A stretch of 64,000 nt of DNA. It comes from Streptomyces sp. CB02058. Lineage in GTDB: Bacteria > Actinomycetota > Actinomycetes > Streptomycetales > Streptomycetaceae. Numbering within the stretch: position 1 is the first letter of the stretch; each line of letters begins with the position of its first letter. The translations under genes were made by a program, and so were the position numbers. The stretch is taken from the NCBI RefSeq assembly GCF_001905505.1, contig NZ_LIPG01000006.1, positions 538,319-602,318 on the forward strand. The letters are read 5' to 3'. This document shows, one piece after another, positions 8,478 through 17,930 of this stretch. Below the pieces are notes generated by a model. It made no database searches, had not been told where the DNA came from, and saw nothing but the letters and a program-made list of their open reading frames with translations.

Positions 8478-9416
8478 TCAGACCGGAGGGGCGATGAAGA
8501 CACCGCGGTCGGGGTCGTTGAAGGACTCCTTGGCGACGAGTTCGTTCATCGCGTTGGCCGTGCCCCACTGGTCGGTGACCTCGGGCCGGGAGAAGTCGTA
8601 GACGTGCGGGTGCCAGGTGTCCTCGTCGAGGTTCTCGAGCTCGGTCGTGTACTCGACGGTGTTGCCGTGCGGGTCGAGGAAGTACGTGAAGGTGTTGTCG
8701 CCCGCCATGTGCCTGCCGGGCCCCCAGATCTTGCGGAACCCGGCCCGCATGACCCGGCCGGAGCCCCGCATGTACTCGTCGATCCCGCGCATCTCGAACG
8801 AGACGTGGTGCAGCGCGGTGTGCGGGCCCTGCGCGATGGCCATGGAGTGGTGCTGGTTGGAGATCCGCATGAAGTGCATCACCTCGCCCATGTGGGGCGA
8901 GCTGAGGGTGTCGGAGAGGGCGAATCCGAGGTGGCGCTCGTACCACGCGCGGGTCCGGTTGAGATCGGGGGAGTTGAGGACGACGTGGGAGAGCTTGACC
9001 GGGATGGCCTCCTTCTCCTCGATCTTCCGGTGCTGCCGCACCTCGACGTCGGCGGACACCTCGATGGTGCGGCCGTCGACGTCGAAGAAGCGGAAGCCGT
9101 AGCCGCCGCCCGGGGTGTCCACCGTGCCGGGCCGCGAGATCAGCTGCACGCCGCCGGCCAGGAGCCGTTCGGCGAGGGTGTCCACGTCGGCCGCGTTCGC
9201 CGCGCCGTAGGAGACGAGGTCGAGCCGCTTCTCCTCGGCCTCGCGCAGCCGTACGACGTACTGCTCGGGGGAGCCCTCGGCGGCCAGGAAGGAGATCCCG
9301 GAGTCCTCGGAGACCTTGGTCAGGCCCCAGACCCCGCCGTAGAAGTCGAGCTGCTTGTCGTAGTCCGGCACCGCCAGGTCGACGTGGCGCAGATGGGTGA
9401 GCAGGCGTGCGCTCAT
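8478..9416 (-). CDS. VOC-family extradiol ring-cleavage dioxygenase
   Basis: A 312-residue two-module vicinal-oxygen-chelate protein of the catechol 2,3-dioxygenase type. The N-terminal module (about 7-125) is structural. The C-terminal module carries the 2-His-1-carboxylate iron site: His144 in KLSHVVLNSP, His204 in ALHHVSFEM, and Glu255 in GNTVEYTTE. It should cleave a catechol-like ring next to the hydroxyls using Fe(II) and O2. The start is well supported by GAGGAGG before the ATG. It sits between the amidohydrolase (21-base gap) and the FAH hydrolase, so ring cleavage is probably the central step of this operon. The ring substrate is not identifiable by eye. Confidence 0.88.
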   Translation of the reverse strand: MSARLLTHLRHVDLAVPDYDKQLDFYGGVWGLTKVSEDSGISFLAAEGSPEQYVVRLREAEEKRLDLVSYGAANAADVDTLAERLLAGGVQLISRPGTVDTPGGGYGFRFFDVDGRTIEVSADVEVRQHRKIEEKEAIPVKLSHVVLNSPDLNRTRAWYERHLGFALSDTLSSPHMGEVMHFMRISNQHHSMAIAQGPHTALHHVSFEMRGIDEYMRGSGRVMRAGFRKIWGPGRHMAGDNTFTYFLDPHGNTVEYTTELENLDEDTWHPHVYDFSRPEVTDQWGTANAMNELVAKESFNDPDRGVFIAPPV

Positions 9417-9437
9417 GGTGGTTCCTCCTCGTTGAGG

Positions 9438-10436
9438 TCAGGCGAGTCGCAGCAGGGCGGCGGCGTTGCCGCCGCGTACGGCGTCGAAGTCGGTCCCGGA
9501 CAGTCCGGCGGCGCGCAGTGCGCCGACCGGGTCCTCGGAGCCCATGTCGAAGGGGAAGTCGGAGCCGAGCAGGACCCGTTCCGCCCCCGCGACCCGGATC
9601 AGCGCGTCCAGCACCCCCGGGTCGTGGACGAGGGAGTCGAAGTACAGCCGCCCGAGGTAGCTGCTGGGCGGGTGCGCGCATCCGGCGCCCGCGTCGGCGC
9701 GGGACGACCATGCGTGGTCGGAGCGGCCGATGTGGGTGGGCAGATAGCCCCCGCCGTGCGCGGCGATCAGCTTCAGACCGGGGTGGCGGTCCAGGACCCC
9801 GGAGAAGATCAGGTGCGAGAGCGCCACGGCGTTCTCGGTGGGCTGGCCGACGGTGTTGGACAGGTACCACCGGTCGAGGCGCTCGTCGAGCGTGCAGCCG
9901 AAGGGGTGCAGGAAGACCAGCGCTCCGGCCTCCTCGGCCCGCGTCCAGAAGGGCTCGTACGCCGGGTCGGAGAGCTCACGCCCCGGCGCGTGGCTGGAGA
10001 TCTCCACGCCCTCCAGCCCCTGCCCCAGGGCGTGGTCGAGCGCGCGCACCGTCAGGTCCGGATGCTGGAGGGGCACGAGCCCGAGACCCCGCAGCCGTTC
10101 GGGCGCCCCGGAACAGTGGGCGGCGGTCGCCTCGTTGGCCAGCCGGCAGAGCTTCTCCGCGACGCCCCGGTCCGCCCAGTAGTGGTAGTGCGAGGGGGAA
10201 GGACTGACCAGCTGGAGGTCCACGCCCTGGGCGTCCATCGCCGCGAGCCTCGTGGCCACGTCGGTCATCCGCGGGATGCGGTCGCGGACCATCGGGCCGC
10301 TGACGGCGAGCGCGTCGGGGCCGTTGCGCCGGGCGTCCAGCTCCCGGGCCCCGGCGTGGCCGGGCAGCCCGGCCACGAGCGCCTCCACCCCGGGAAGCAG
10401 CACATGGGCGTGTACGTCGATGGTGGGCGCGGTCAC
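9438..10436 (-). CDS. ACMSD-like amidohydrolase family protein
   Basis: A 332-residue TIM-barrel amidohydrolase related to 2-amino-3-carboxymuconate semialdehyde decarboxylase and other 'amidohydrolase 2' decarboxylases. Metal ligands visible are the HxH at residues 9 and 11 (DVHAHVLLP), a histidine in FLHPFGC, a histidine in AAHGGGYLP, and the late aspartate in LLGSDFPFDMG. The true start is the GTG at 10436, whose bases overlap the stop of the upstream monooxygenase by four; the frame stays open further upstream only by chance. A decarboxylase fits an aromatic pathway where a carboxylated ring or ring-fission product loses CO2. Confidence 0.88.
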   Translation of the reverse strand: MTAPTIDVHAHVLLPGVEALVAGLPGHAGARELDARRNGPDALAVSGPMVRDRIPRMTDVATRLAAMDAQGVDLQLVSPSPSHYHYWADRGVAEKLCRLANEATAAHCSGAPERLRGLGLVPLQHPDLTVRALDHALGQGLEGVEISSHAPGRELSDPAYEPFWTRAEEAGALVFLHPFGCTLDERLDRWYLSNTVGQPTENAVALSHLIFSGVLDRHPGLKLIAAHGGGYLPTHIGRSDHAWSSRADAGAGCAHPPSSYLGRLYFDSLVHDPGVLDALIRVAGAERVLLGSDFPFDMGSEDPVGALRAAGLSGTDFDAVRGGNAAALLRLA

Positions 10437-11563
10437 GGCAGCTCCCGGAGCATGGTCATGGTGCGGCCCATCAGGCCGGGCACATCGGCGTCGCGCACCC
10501 CGTCCAGCTGCCACTGCCCGATCTGCACGGACGCCTCGACGACCGGCCGGACCCGCGCGACACGCCGCTCGTAGTACGCCTGGAGCAGGGCGTCGTCCCA
10601 CTCCCCGGCCGCGGTCAGCATCTGCGCCAGCACGAGCGCGTCCTCCAGGGACAGCGCGGCGCCCTGCGCGAGCGTGGGCGGGCAGCAGTGCGCGGCGTCG
10701 CCGATGAGCACGACCCGGCCGCGGTGCCAGGAGCCCTCGACCAGCATCCGGTCGAACCAGGTGTAGTTGACCTTCGCCGGATCCTGGATCGCCTCGGTGA
10801 TCTCCGGCCAGAAGCCGCCGTAGGCGGAGGCCAGGCCGCGCATCTCGTCGGCGTACTTCTCCGGGGGGATGGACGCCCGGTCGCGGTTGGCCTCGACGAC
10901 ATACGCGTAGAGCGTGGTCTCGCTGGTGGGGCAGTAGCCGGCGATGTAGGCCGGGCCGCCGTAGGCGAGGTCCGTGCGGGTGACCCCGGCGGGGCGCGGC
11001 GCCGCGATGCGCCAGATGGCCATGCCGGTCGGCTCCGGCGCGGCCTCGATGCCGATGGCGGCACGGGTGGTGGAGCCGAGGCCGTCGGCGGCGATCACCA
11101 GGTCGTAGCACCCCTCGGTGCCGTCGGTGAAACGGACCGTCACGCCGTCGGTGTCCTGCTCGAACGAGGTGGCGCGGGTGCCCAGCCGGACCGAGGCCCC
11201 GCTCTCCCGGACGGCGTCGATCAGGATCCGCTGGAGCTGGGGGCGCTGCATGCCGACGGTGGCCGGCAGGTCGTCGCCACCGCTGCGGATGTCGTCCTGC
11301 GCGTGCAGGACCGTCCCGTCGGGGGCGGTGATGCCCACCGAGCCGAAGCCGTAGCCCGACTCCCGCACCCGCTCCCACACGCCCAGTTCGCGCAGCACGC
11401 GCAGGGCGTTGCCCTGGAGGGTGATGCCGGACCCGGCGGTCGCGTTCCAGTCGTCCCTGGCCTCGACCAGGTCCACCGTGACGCCCGCGCGGCGCAGCAG
11501 GACCGTCACGGCGTTGCCGGCCGCGCCGCCGCCGACCACCAGGACCTTACGTGGTGTGTTCAT
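10433..11563 (-). CDS. FAD-dependent aromatic monooxygenase
   Basis: A 376-residue group A flavoprotein hydroxylase of the salicylate / 6-hydroxynicotinate hydroxylase kind. The FAD-binding GGGAAG is at residues 11-16, the DG motif is in DLVIAADGLGS, and the GD motif is in VVLIGDAAHCCPP. These three motifs define the class that hydroxylates rings with NAD(P)H and O2. The chosen ATG at 11563 is preceded by GGGAG; an ATG seven codons upstream lacks such a site. It ends in a four-base overlap with the amidohydrolase. It would prepare the ring for the extradiol dioxygenase in the same operon. Confidence 0.9.
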   Translation of the reverse strand: MNTPRKVLVVGGGAAGNAVTVLLRRAGVTVDLVEARDDWNATAGSGITLQGNALRVLRELGVWERVRESGYGFGSVGITAPDGTVLHAQDDIRSGGDDLPATVGMQRPQLQRILIDAVRESGASVRLGTRATSFEQDTDGVTVRFTDGTEGCYDLVIAADGLGSTTRAAIGIEAAPEPTGMAIWRIAAPRPAGVTRTDLAYGGPAYIAGYCPTSETTLYAYVVEANRDRASIPPEKYADEMRGLASAYGGFWPEITEAIQDPAKVNYTWFDRMLVEGSWHRGRVVLIGDAAHCCPPTLAQGAALSLEDALVLAQMLTAAGEWDDALLQAYYERRVARVRPVVEASVQIGQWQLDGVRDADVPGLMGRTMTMLRELP

Positions 11564-11587
11564 GAGGGAACTCCCTTGTTCCACTTG

Positions 11588-12553
11588 TTACTTGACGGCG
11601 ATCGGGTTGACGGGGCTGCCGACCGCGCCGGTGATCGGCAGAGGGGCGGCGGTGAGCCAGAAGTCGTACACGCCGTCCGCCGCGCAGTCCTCGGCCAGTG
11701 CCTCCGGATCCCACATCTCGCCTATCAGCAGGCCCATGTTGGGGATGGCGACCTGGTGCAGCGGCTGGAAGGCGTGCTCGAACTCGTTGGGCCGGACCTC
11801 GAAGCCCCAGGTGTCGGTGGCGATCGCGGCGATCTCCGTGCCGTGCAGCCAGCCGGCCGCTGTGAAGGACAGACCGGGCGCGGGACCGCCCGCGTACTCA
11901 CCCCAGCCGTCACGGCGGACCCTGGCCAGCTGCCCGGTGCGCACCAGCACGATGTCGCCACGCCCGACGCGCACGCCCTGGGCCTCGGCCGTGGCCGTCA
12001 GGTGTTCCCCGGTGATCGCGAAACCGTCGGCCAGCTCCCCGTCCTCGCCGATGGCCCGGCCCACGTCCAGAAGTACCCCGCGGCCCGCCACGTGCGGCGC
12101 CATGTGCTCGATACCGGTGACCAGGTCGCCCTCGGAGGTGACGACCTTCTCCGCCGGGCGCCCGTTCCAGGCCTTGCCGTGGTCGAAGATGTGCCCGAGC
12201 CCGTCCCACTGCGTGGAGCACTGCAGGGGCATCGCGATGACGTCGTCCGCTCCGCCGAGGCCGTGCGGGAAGCCCTGCCCGGTGACGACGGCGTCCGTGC
12301 CGGTGTCGAGCATCGTGTGCACGGGGTTGGTGCGCCGGCGCCAGCCCTTCTGCGGGCCGTTCATGTCGAAGCTCTGGGAGAGGGAGAAGCTGACGCCGCG
12401 CCGGATGAGCGCGGCCCCCTCGCGGCGCTTGGCCTCGTCGAGGAAGTTGAGGGTGCCGAGCACGTCGTCCTCGCCCCAGCGGCCCCAGTTGGAGTACGCC
12501 CCGGCCGCCTCGGCGATCGAACCCTCGGGGTCGGTGCGGTCCACGGCGGTCAC
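11588..12553 (-). CDS. cyclase-family (kynurenine-formamidase-like) hydrolase
   Basis: A 321-residue protein of the 'cyclase' superfamily, which contains bacterial kynurenine formamidase and isatin hydrolase. The usual metal-binding HxGTHxDxPxH appears in a changed form here: QCSTQWDGLGH followed by FDHGKAWNG. That is the version seen in larger actinobacterial members. A later VLLDVGRA and RGDIVLVRTGQL are also family features. Start GTG overlaps the stop of the upstream FAH gene by four bases. It could open an amide, lactone or lactam ring in the aromatic pathway. The reaction itself is not known. Confidence 0.82.
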   Translation of the reverse strand: MTAVDRTDPEGSIAEAAGAYSNWGRWGEDDVLGTLNFLDEAKRREGAALIRRGVSFSLSQSFDMNGPQKGWRRRTNPVHTMLDTGTDAVVTGQGFPHGLGGADDVIAMPLQCSTQWDGLGHIFDHGKAWNGRPAEKVVTSEGDLVTGIEHMAPHVAGRGVLLDVGRAIGEDGELADGFAITGEHLTATAEAQGVRVGRGDIVLVRTGQLARVRRDGWGEYAGGPAPGLSFTAAGWLHGTEIAAIATDTWGFEVRPNEFEHAFQPLHQVAIPNMGLLIGEMWDPEALAEDCAADGVYDFWLTAAPLPITGAVGSPVNPIAVK

Positions 12554-13542
12554 GACTCCTCCGCCACACAGCGGGTGCGCTGGGCGCCGAGCCCCGTGAC
12601 GGACGCGTCCATGACGTCACCGTCGCGCAGCAGCCGGCCCCAGTGCATGCCGTTGCCCGCCGGGCTGCCGGTCAGGACCAGGTCGCCGGGCAGGAGCCGG
12701 GCGGACTGCGAGGCGTACGCGACCACACGGGCCACGTCGAAGATCATGTCCTTGGTGGACTCGTCCTGCATCGTCTCGCCGTTGAGCTTCAGCACGAGAC
12801 GCAGGTCCCCGGGATCGGCGACGGACCCGGCCGGCACGATCCAGGGGCCGAGGGGGGTGAAGCCCGGGGCGTTCTTGCTGCGCAGCCAGTCCGTGCCGAT
12901 CTGCGGCATGTCCCGCCGGAAGACGGTGGCGCGGTCGGTGAGGTCGTTGGCGATCGTGTATCCGGCGACGTGATCCAGGGCCTCCTCTGCGGAGACCCGG
13001 TACGCGGCCCGGCCGATGACCGCGGCCACCTCCAGCTCCCAGTCGGGCTTCCCGGCCCAGGCGGGGAGCACCACGTCGTCGTACGGCCCGGTGATCGCGC
13101 TCGGCAGGCCGATGAACACATAGGGCAGGTCCTCGGCCGCCCGGCGGTCCATGATCTCCGCCGCCTCGGCGCGGCGCTCGTCCTCGGGCCGCTCGTCGCC
13201 GGGAGCCCGGTGCGCGACGTGCAGGTCGATGACGTGCTGCCGGTAGTTCGCGCCCGACTGGAAGACCTGGCGCGGCTCGACCGGCGCGTGCACACGGAAG
13301 TCCGCGAGCGCGGCGCGCTCCACGGCGCCGTCGGAGGCCAGCGCCGGCAGCCGGGGGAGGCGCGCCGACCAGTCCTCCAGGAGACCCCGGACCGTCAGCG
13401 CCGGTTCCGCGAGGGCACTCCGCAGGTCGGTCACCAGGCCGTCCGGGGTGACGAGGGCGGGGAACGCGGGCCCGTCCTGTGCCGACAGGGTGGCGAGGGC
13501 GAACGGTCCCGCGAAGAGCGCGGACGAGGGTTCAGATTTCAC
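12550..13542 (-). CDS. fumarylacetoacetate hydrolase (FAH) family protein
   Basis: A 330-residue FAH-fold enzyme, first gene of the minus-strand catabolic operon. The catalytic region includes QSGANYRQHV, WELEVAAVIGR, GYTIANDLTDR and VLTGSPAGNG, matching 2-keto-4-pentenoate hydratase/FAH family sites. I chose the GTG at 13542 because an AGGAGG sits eight bases before it; the ATG two codons upstream would be only two bases from that site. It differs clearly from the second FAH protein of the operon (7422-8393), so the two probably catalyse different steps (for example hydrolysis and isomerisation). Confidence 0.88.
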   Translation of the reverse strand: MKSEPSSALFAGPFALATLSAQDGPAFPALVTPDGLVTDLRSALAEPALTVRGLLEDWSARLPRLPALASDGAVERAALADFRVHAPVEPRQVFQSGANYRQHVIDLHVAHRAPGDERPEDERRAEAAEIMDRRAAEDLPYVFIGLPSAITGPYDDVVLPAWAGKPDWELEVAAVIGRAAYRVSAEEALDHVAGYTIANDLTDRATVFRRDMPQIGTDWLRSKNAPGFTPLGPWIVPAGSVADPGDLRLVLKLNGETMQDESTKDMIFDVARVVAYASQSARLLPGDLVLTGSPAGNGMHWGRLLRDGDVMDASVTGLGAQRTRCVAEES

Positions 13543-13556
13543 GAACATGTCCTCCT

Positions 13557-13575
13557 GATTGCGATGCGACTAATC
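13557..13575. promoter_or_regulatory. candidate LysR binding site in the divergent promoter region
   Basis: The interval 13543-13677 separates the catabolic operon from its divergent LysR gene. At 13557-13575 it contains GATT, 11 bases, AATC, a perfect dyad of the T-N11-A type that LysR regulators bind. A second, looser dyad (CGAT, 10 bases, ATCG) lies near 13601-13619. The site is close to the operon's ribosome site, so repression or autoregulation is as likely as activation. No clear -35/-10 pair is obvious. Confidence 0.45.
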
Positions 13576-13677
13576 TGGACCCGCCACCAGTGATCGGGGA
13601 AATCGATTGTGTGGATGATCGCCATCCACCGTGTCTATTCGCCCCTGGTCGGCGCCCTGTCGAAAGGAGGAGCTTCC

Positions 13678-14622
13678 GTGAATCTGGCCAGCCTGGATCT
13701 CAATCTCGTGGTCGCGCTGCGTGCCCTGCTGGAGGAGCGCAACGTCACCCGCGCGGGGCAGCGCGTCGGGCTGAGCCAGCCGGCCATGAGCGCCTCACTG
13801 GCCCGGCTGCGCCGCCACTTCGGCGACGAACTGCTCGCCCGGGTCGGCGGCCACTACGAACTCACCGCCCTCGGGCAGGTGCTCCTCGACCGGACCTCCA
13901 CGGCCTACGACGTGCTGGAACGGCTCTTCGCCAGCCAGGCCGACTTCGACCCGGCCGGCGAGAGCCGGGAGTTCAAGCTGATCGCGTCCGACTACGCCGT
14001 CGCCGTGTTCGGCACCGAGCTCGCGCGGGTCATGCACGAGGAGGCACCGGGCATCCGGCTGCGCTTCACCCAGACGCCGAACACCGTCGTCGACGACACG
14101 GCGACCCTCCTGAGCACCGCCGACGGCCTGCTCATGCCGCACGGCGTCATCAGCGGCTTCCCCGCCACCGACCTCTACGGGGACAGCTGGGTCCTCCTCG
14201 TCGCCGAGGACCATCCGGGCGTCGAGGACGGGCTCACCCGCCAGGACCTCGCCCGGCTGCCGTGGGTCACCTACCAGCGCACCTACGACGCCCCGGCCGT
14301 CCGCCAGCTCGGCATGCTCGGCGTCGAACCCCGCGTGGAGGTGTCCGTCGACAGCTTCCAGCTGCTCCCCCTGCTGGTGGCGGGCACCCGGCGCATCGCC
14401 CTGATCCAGGCGCGCCTGGCCCGCCTCCTCGAACCGCTCGCCGCCGTGCGGGTGCTGGAGCCGCCGTACGAGGCGGTCCCGCTCCAGGAGGCGATGTGGT
14501 GGCACCCGGTGCACACGCACGACGCGGCGCACATCTGGCTGCGCGAGACGGCCGCCAGGGTCGGCAGGCGGGTGTCCGGGGAGCGGGAGGCAGCCGAGGG
14601 GCCGTCACCCCGGACGGGGTGA
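13678..14622 (+). CDS. LysR-family transcriptional regulator
   Basis: A 314-residue LysR protein. The N-terminal winged helix-turn-helix (about 4-64; DLNLVVALRALLEERNVTRAG, SQPAMSASLARLR) is followed by a type 2 periplasmic-binding-like effector domain (about 90-300). The start is the GTG at 13678, preceded by AAAGGAGG; the frame extends 23 codons upstream but without a site. It is divergent from the seven-gene aromatic operon, the classical layout for a regulator that senses a pathway substrate or intermediate. Its stop codon lies inside a long terminator hairpin. The effector is unknown. Confidence 0.93.
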   Translation: MNLASLDLNLVVALRALLEERNVTRAGQRVGLSQPAMSASLARLRRHFGDELLARVGGHYELTALGQVLLDRTSTAYDVLERLFASQADFDPAGESREFKLIASDYAVAVFGTELARVMHEEAPGIRLRFTQTPNTVVDDTATLLSTADGLLMPHGVISGFPATDLYGDSWVLLVAEDHPGVEDGLTRQDLARLPWVTYQRTYDAPAVRQLGMLGVEPRVEVSVDSFQLLPLLVAGTRRIALIQARLARLLEPLAAVRVLEPPYEAVPLQEAMWWHPVHTHDAAHIWLRETAARVGRRVSGEREAAEGPSPRTG

Positions 14623-14633
14623 CGGCCCCTCGG
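14594..14633 (+). terminator. strong hairpin spanning the LysR stop codon
   Basis: An 18-bp perfect stem (14594-14611 with 14616-14633) with a GGAC tetraloop. The LysR TGA (14620-14622) is in the right arm, so the terminator begins inside the coding sequence. Because the stem is perfect it should also work for the convergent esterase gene. Confidence 0.85.
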
Positions 14634-14638
14634 GCGCC

Positions 14639-14750
14639 TTTCCCAACGACCCTTTCCCAACGACCCCTTCCCAACAACCCTTTCCCAATGGCCACTTCCC
14701 AAGGGCCCGTTCACGGGCGGCCCTTCCCAACGGCCTGTTCCCGGGCGCTC
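14639..14750. repeat. 14-base tandem repeat, about eight units
   Basis: Starting at 14639, 14653, 14667, 14681 and 14695 there are five adjacent 14-base units close to TTTCCCAACGACCC. After one degenerate unit (14709), the phase resumes at 14723 (CTTCCCAACGGCCT) and weakly at 14737. The array fills the whole space between the LysR terminator and the esterase stop codon. It has no coding potential that I trust. Confidence 0.8.
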
Positions 14751-14754
14751 GTTC

Positions 14755-15792
14755 TCAGGTGTTCAGGCCGAAGAACAGCGACGCGTAGTACGGACCGCAG
14801 AGCGAGTCGTGCCCCTGACCCGCAGTGCCGCACTGGTCGATGCCCGTACCGGGGTCGACGGGTGCCTCGTGTCCCATCGCGTCGATCAGATACGTCTCGA
14901 CCTGCCCGGCGCCGTACACCTGCTTGGTGACCCCGAGGGCGGGCCGCGAGGTGGAGGAGGGGGTTCGCGGGATGCCGAACACGTCGGTCCAGCCGTCGCG
15001 CTGCTTCTCCAGCGACTTCTTGTTGATCAGCAGGTCGGAGCCTCCGTGCCAGATCTGCACACGTGGCCGCTCGCCCGTGTAGCCGGGGTGGGCGCTCCTG
15101 ATCCTGTCGCCCCACTCCTGCGGGGACACCAGGTTGTAGCGGCCGGGGCACGGCGCGAAGGAGCCGGTCTCGAAGTAGTCCGCCTCGTTGTCGGCGCATC
15201 CGTAGGCCATGCCGAAGAAGACCGCGCCCGCCTTGAACACCTCCGGGTACGCCGCCAGCATCACGTTCGTCGCGGCGCCGCCGCCGGAGTACCCGGTGGC
15301 GTAGACGCGGTCCGCGTCGGCGGCGTAGGCGGCCTTCATGAAGTCGACCATCTGGACCACCGAGCGGGCCTCGCCCTGGCCGTCATGGGTGCGGTCGGCC
15401 GGGTTCCACGCGCTGAAGCACTTGTGCGGCACCAGGCCGCCGGAGCCGACGTTCTCGTCCTTCTGCTCCGGGAGGACGAGGGTGAAGCCGTACGTGTCGG
15501 CGTACTTGCGCCAGCCGGTGTTGACGTCCAGATTCTGCGCGGAGCCCCCGCAGCCGTGGAAAAGGACCACGACCGGGGCGCCCGAACGCGCCTTCTCCGG
15601 GACGTACGCGAACATCTTCAGGTTGCCGGGATTGCTGCCGAAGGACGGCACCTCGTGGAAGCCGGTCTCCGCCCGTGCCGGTACGGCGGAGAGCATCGCC
15701 GCCGCCAGCACCGCGACGAGCACCACCAGCAGGGCCTTCGCCCTGCGCACTGTGAAGCGGGATTCCGCGCCCGCCGCGCCTGTCTCGTTCAT
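14755..15792 (-). CDS. secreted PHB-depolymerase / feruloyl-type esterase
   Basis: A 345-residue alpha/beta-hydrolase of the PHB depolymerase (esterase, LpqC-like) family. A signal peptide is present: basic residues RRAK, a hydrophobic core, then an Ala-x-Ala-type site before ETGFHEVPS. The nucleophile elbow is GYSGGG and the oxyanion-hole motif is HGCGG. A late GHEAPVDPG supplies the probable catalytic histidine. Such enzymes cleave polyhydroxyalkanoates or ester links in plant cell walls. The family's usual length (about 300-350) is matched. The start is taken at the ATG before NETGAAG; upstream in-frame codons would place the signal peptide too deep. It converges on the LysR gene. Confidence 0.85.
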   Translation of the reverse strand: MNETGAAGAESRFTVRRAKALLVVLVAVLAAAMLSAVPARAETGFHEVPSFGSNPGNLKMFAYVPEKARSGAPVVVLFHGCGGSAQNLDVNTGWRKYADTYGFTLVLPEQKDENVGSGGLVPHKCFSAWNPADRTHDGQGEARSVVQMVDFMKAAYAADADRVYATGYSGGGAATNVMLAAYPEVFKAGAVFFGMAYGCADNEADYFETGSFAPCPGRYNLVSPQEWGDRIRSAHPGYTGERPRVQIWHGGSDLLINKKSLEKQRDGWTDVFGIPRTPSSTSRPALGVTKQVYGAGQVETYLIDAMGHEAPVDPGTGIDQCGTAGQGHDSLCGPYYASLFFGLNT

Positions 15793-16061
15793 GCCCCGAA
15801 GGGTGGCGGCCGGGCCCGTGCGGGGGCATCGGCAGGATGACCGGCGTCGGTCCGTGAGGCCCGTCCCGCGGGGGCCGGCGGGGTATGGCATGGCGCACAT
15901 CCGGTGCGGCCGCTGCGCCGTGAATCCCGTGGGAGCACGGACCGGCGGCCCCGTGCCCGCCTGCCGCTGTGACCCGGATCTCTACCGCGCCGCCCGCATC
16001 CACTGGCAATGTGGTCGGGTCACCGGGGGGACGCCACAGCCGAACGACCGAGCGAGATGCC

Positions 16062-16211
16062 ATGACCGCGACCGCAGCCGAGAAGTCCACCCACGCCCGC
16101 CGTGCCCGCACCGGCGGACCCGAGGACGGGCCGAAGATCCTGGAGCACGTCCTCGGCTGGACGCTCGTCGTCGTCCTGGCCATGCTCGTCACCCAGGTGG
16201 GTCTTCTCTGA
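16062..16211 (+). CDS. SCO1431-family mini membrane protein
   Basis: A 49-residue protein with a hydrophilic, basic N-terminus (THARRARTGG) and one membrane helix near the C-terminus (LGWTLVVVLAMLVTQVGLL). The pattern TGGPxDGPKILEHVLGWTLVVVLAM matches my memory of the small Streptomyces family named after SCO1431. That family is found beside the chitinase gene in this genus, and it is here too. Function is unknown. The start is the ATG at 16062; the frame is open another 31 codons upstream, but that part looks non-coding. The 269 bases upstream (15793-16061) hold no other gene that I can support. Confidence 0.8.
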   Translation: MTATAAEKSTHARRARTGGPEDGPKILEHVLGWTLVVVLAMLVTQVGLL

Positions 16212-16236
16212 GCCCGGGCCGGGCGCGATGACGGGT

Positions 16237-16267
16237 GGGGTGAGGTGCCCGCCCGGCACCCCACCCC
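16237..16267. terminator. bidirectional hairpin between the mini membrane protein and chitinase
   Basis: Thirteen-base arms (16237-16249 and 16255-16267) pair with a single A-C mismatch around a 5-base loop. It lies between two convergent genes and can serve both. Confidence 0.65.
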
Positions 16268-16314
16268 TGACCCGCCCTGTGACGCGTCTACCCCGCCAGG
16301 GCTCGTTGATGGCC

Positions 16315-17580
<1,266 letters not shown>

Positions 17581-17671
17581 TGTGGCTCCTCGTGGGGGAG
17601 GGCTTGGGCGTGGGGGTGCCCCTGGGGTCCACCCCAGAAGTTGGCATGAACGCGCTGAGGCATTGGGGGAG

Positions 17672-17715
17672 ACCGTAGAAGGACTAGACCAGTTGGGTCA
17701 ATGGTTCGGACCAAT
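17672..17715 (-). promoter_or_regulatory. chitinase promoter with two dre (DasR) sites
   Basis: Read on the minus strand, TTGACC (17701-17696), 18 bases, then TACGGT (17677-17672) forms a good housekeeping promoter. Two dre-like boxes close to the ACTGGTCTAGACCACT consensus overlap it. One is ATTGGTCCGAACCATT (17715-17700), just upstream of and touching the -35. The other, AACTGGTCTAGTCCTT (17694-17679), fills the spacer. This matches the direct-repeat layout known for Streptomyces chitinase promoters. The remaining bases of 17581-17930 hold a roughly 90-base leader and the upstream region of the divergent dehydrogenase. Confidence 0.8.
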
Positions 17716-17930
17716 GTCCCTGATCAAGGGGCAGGGAACCGGTGACGCCCGCGCTCCGATCGGGCATACTCGACGCGCCACAGCCACCGGCCGCCGCCTC
17801 CCGTGATCCGGGCAGGCAGGATCGGCCGGGGAGCCGTAGATTTCCGGGCATCGCCCGGGACAACCCGGCGGTACCGCGCACACCCCGCGCGAGACCGCCG
17901 CATACGCCCGACAGGGAGGAGAGCGCCGTC

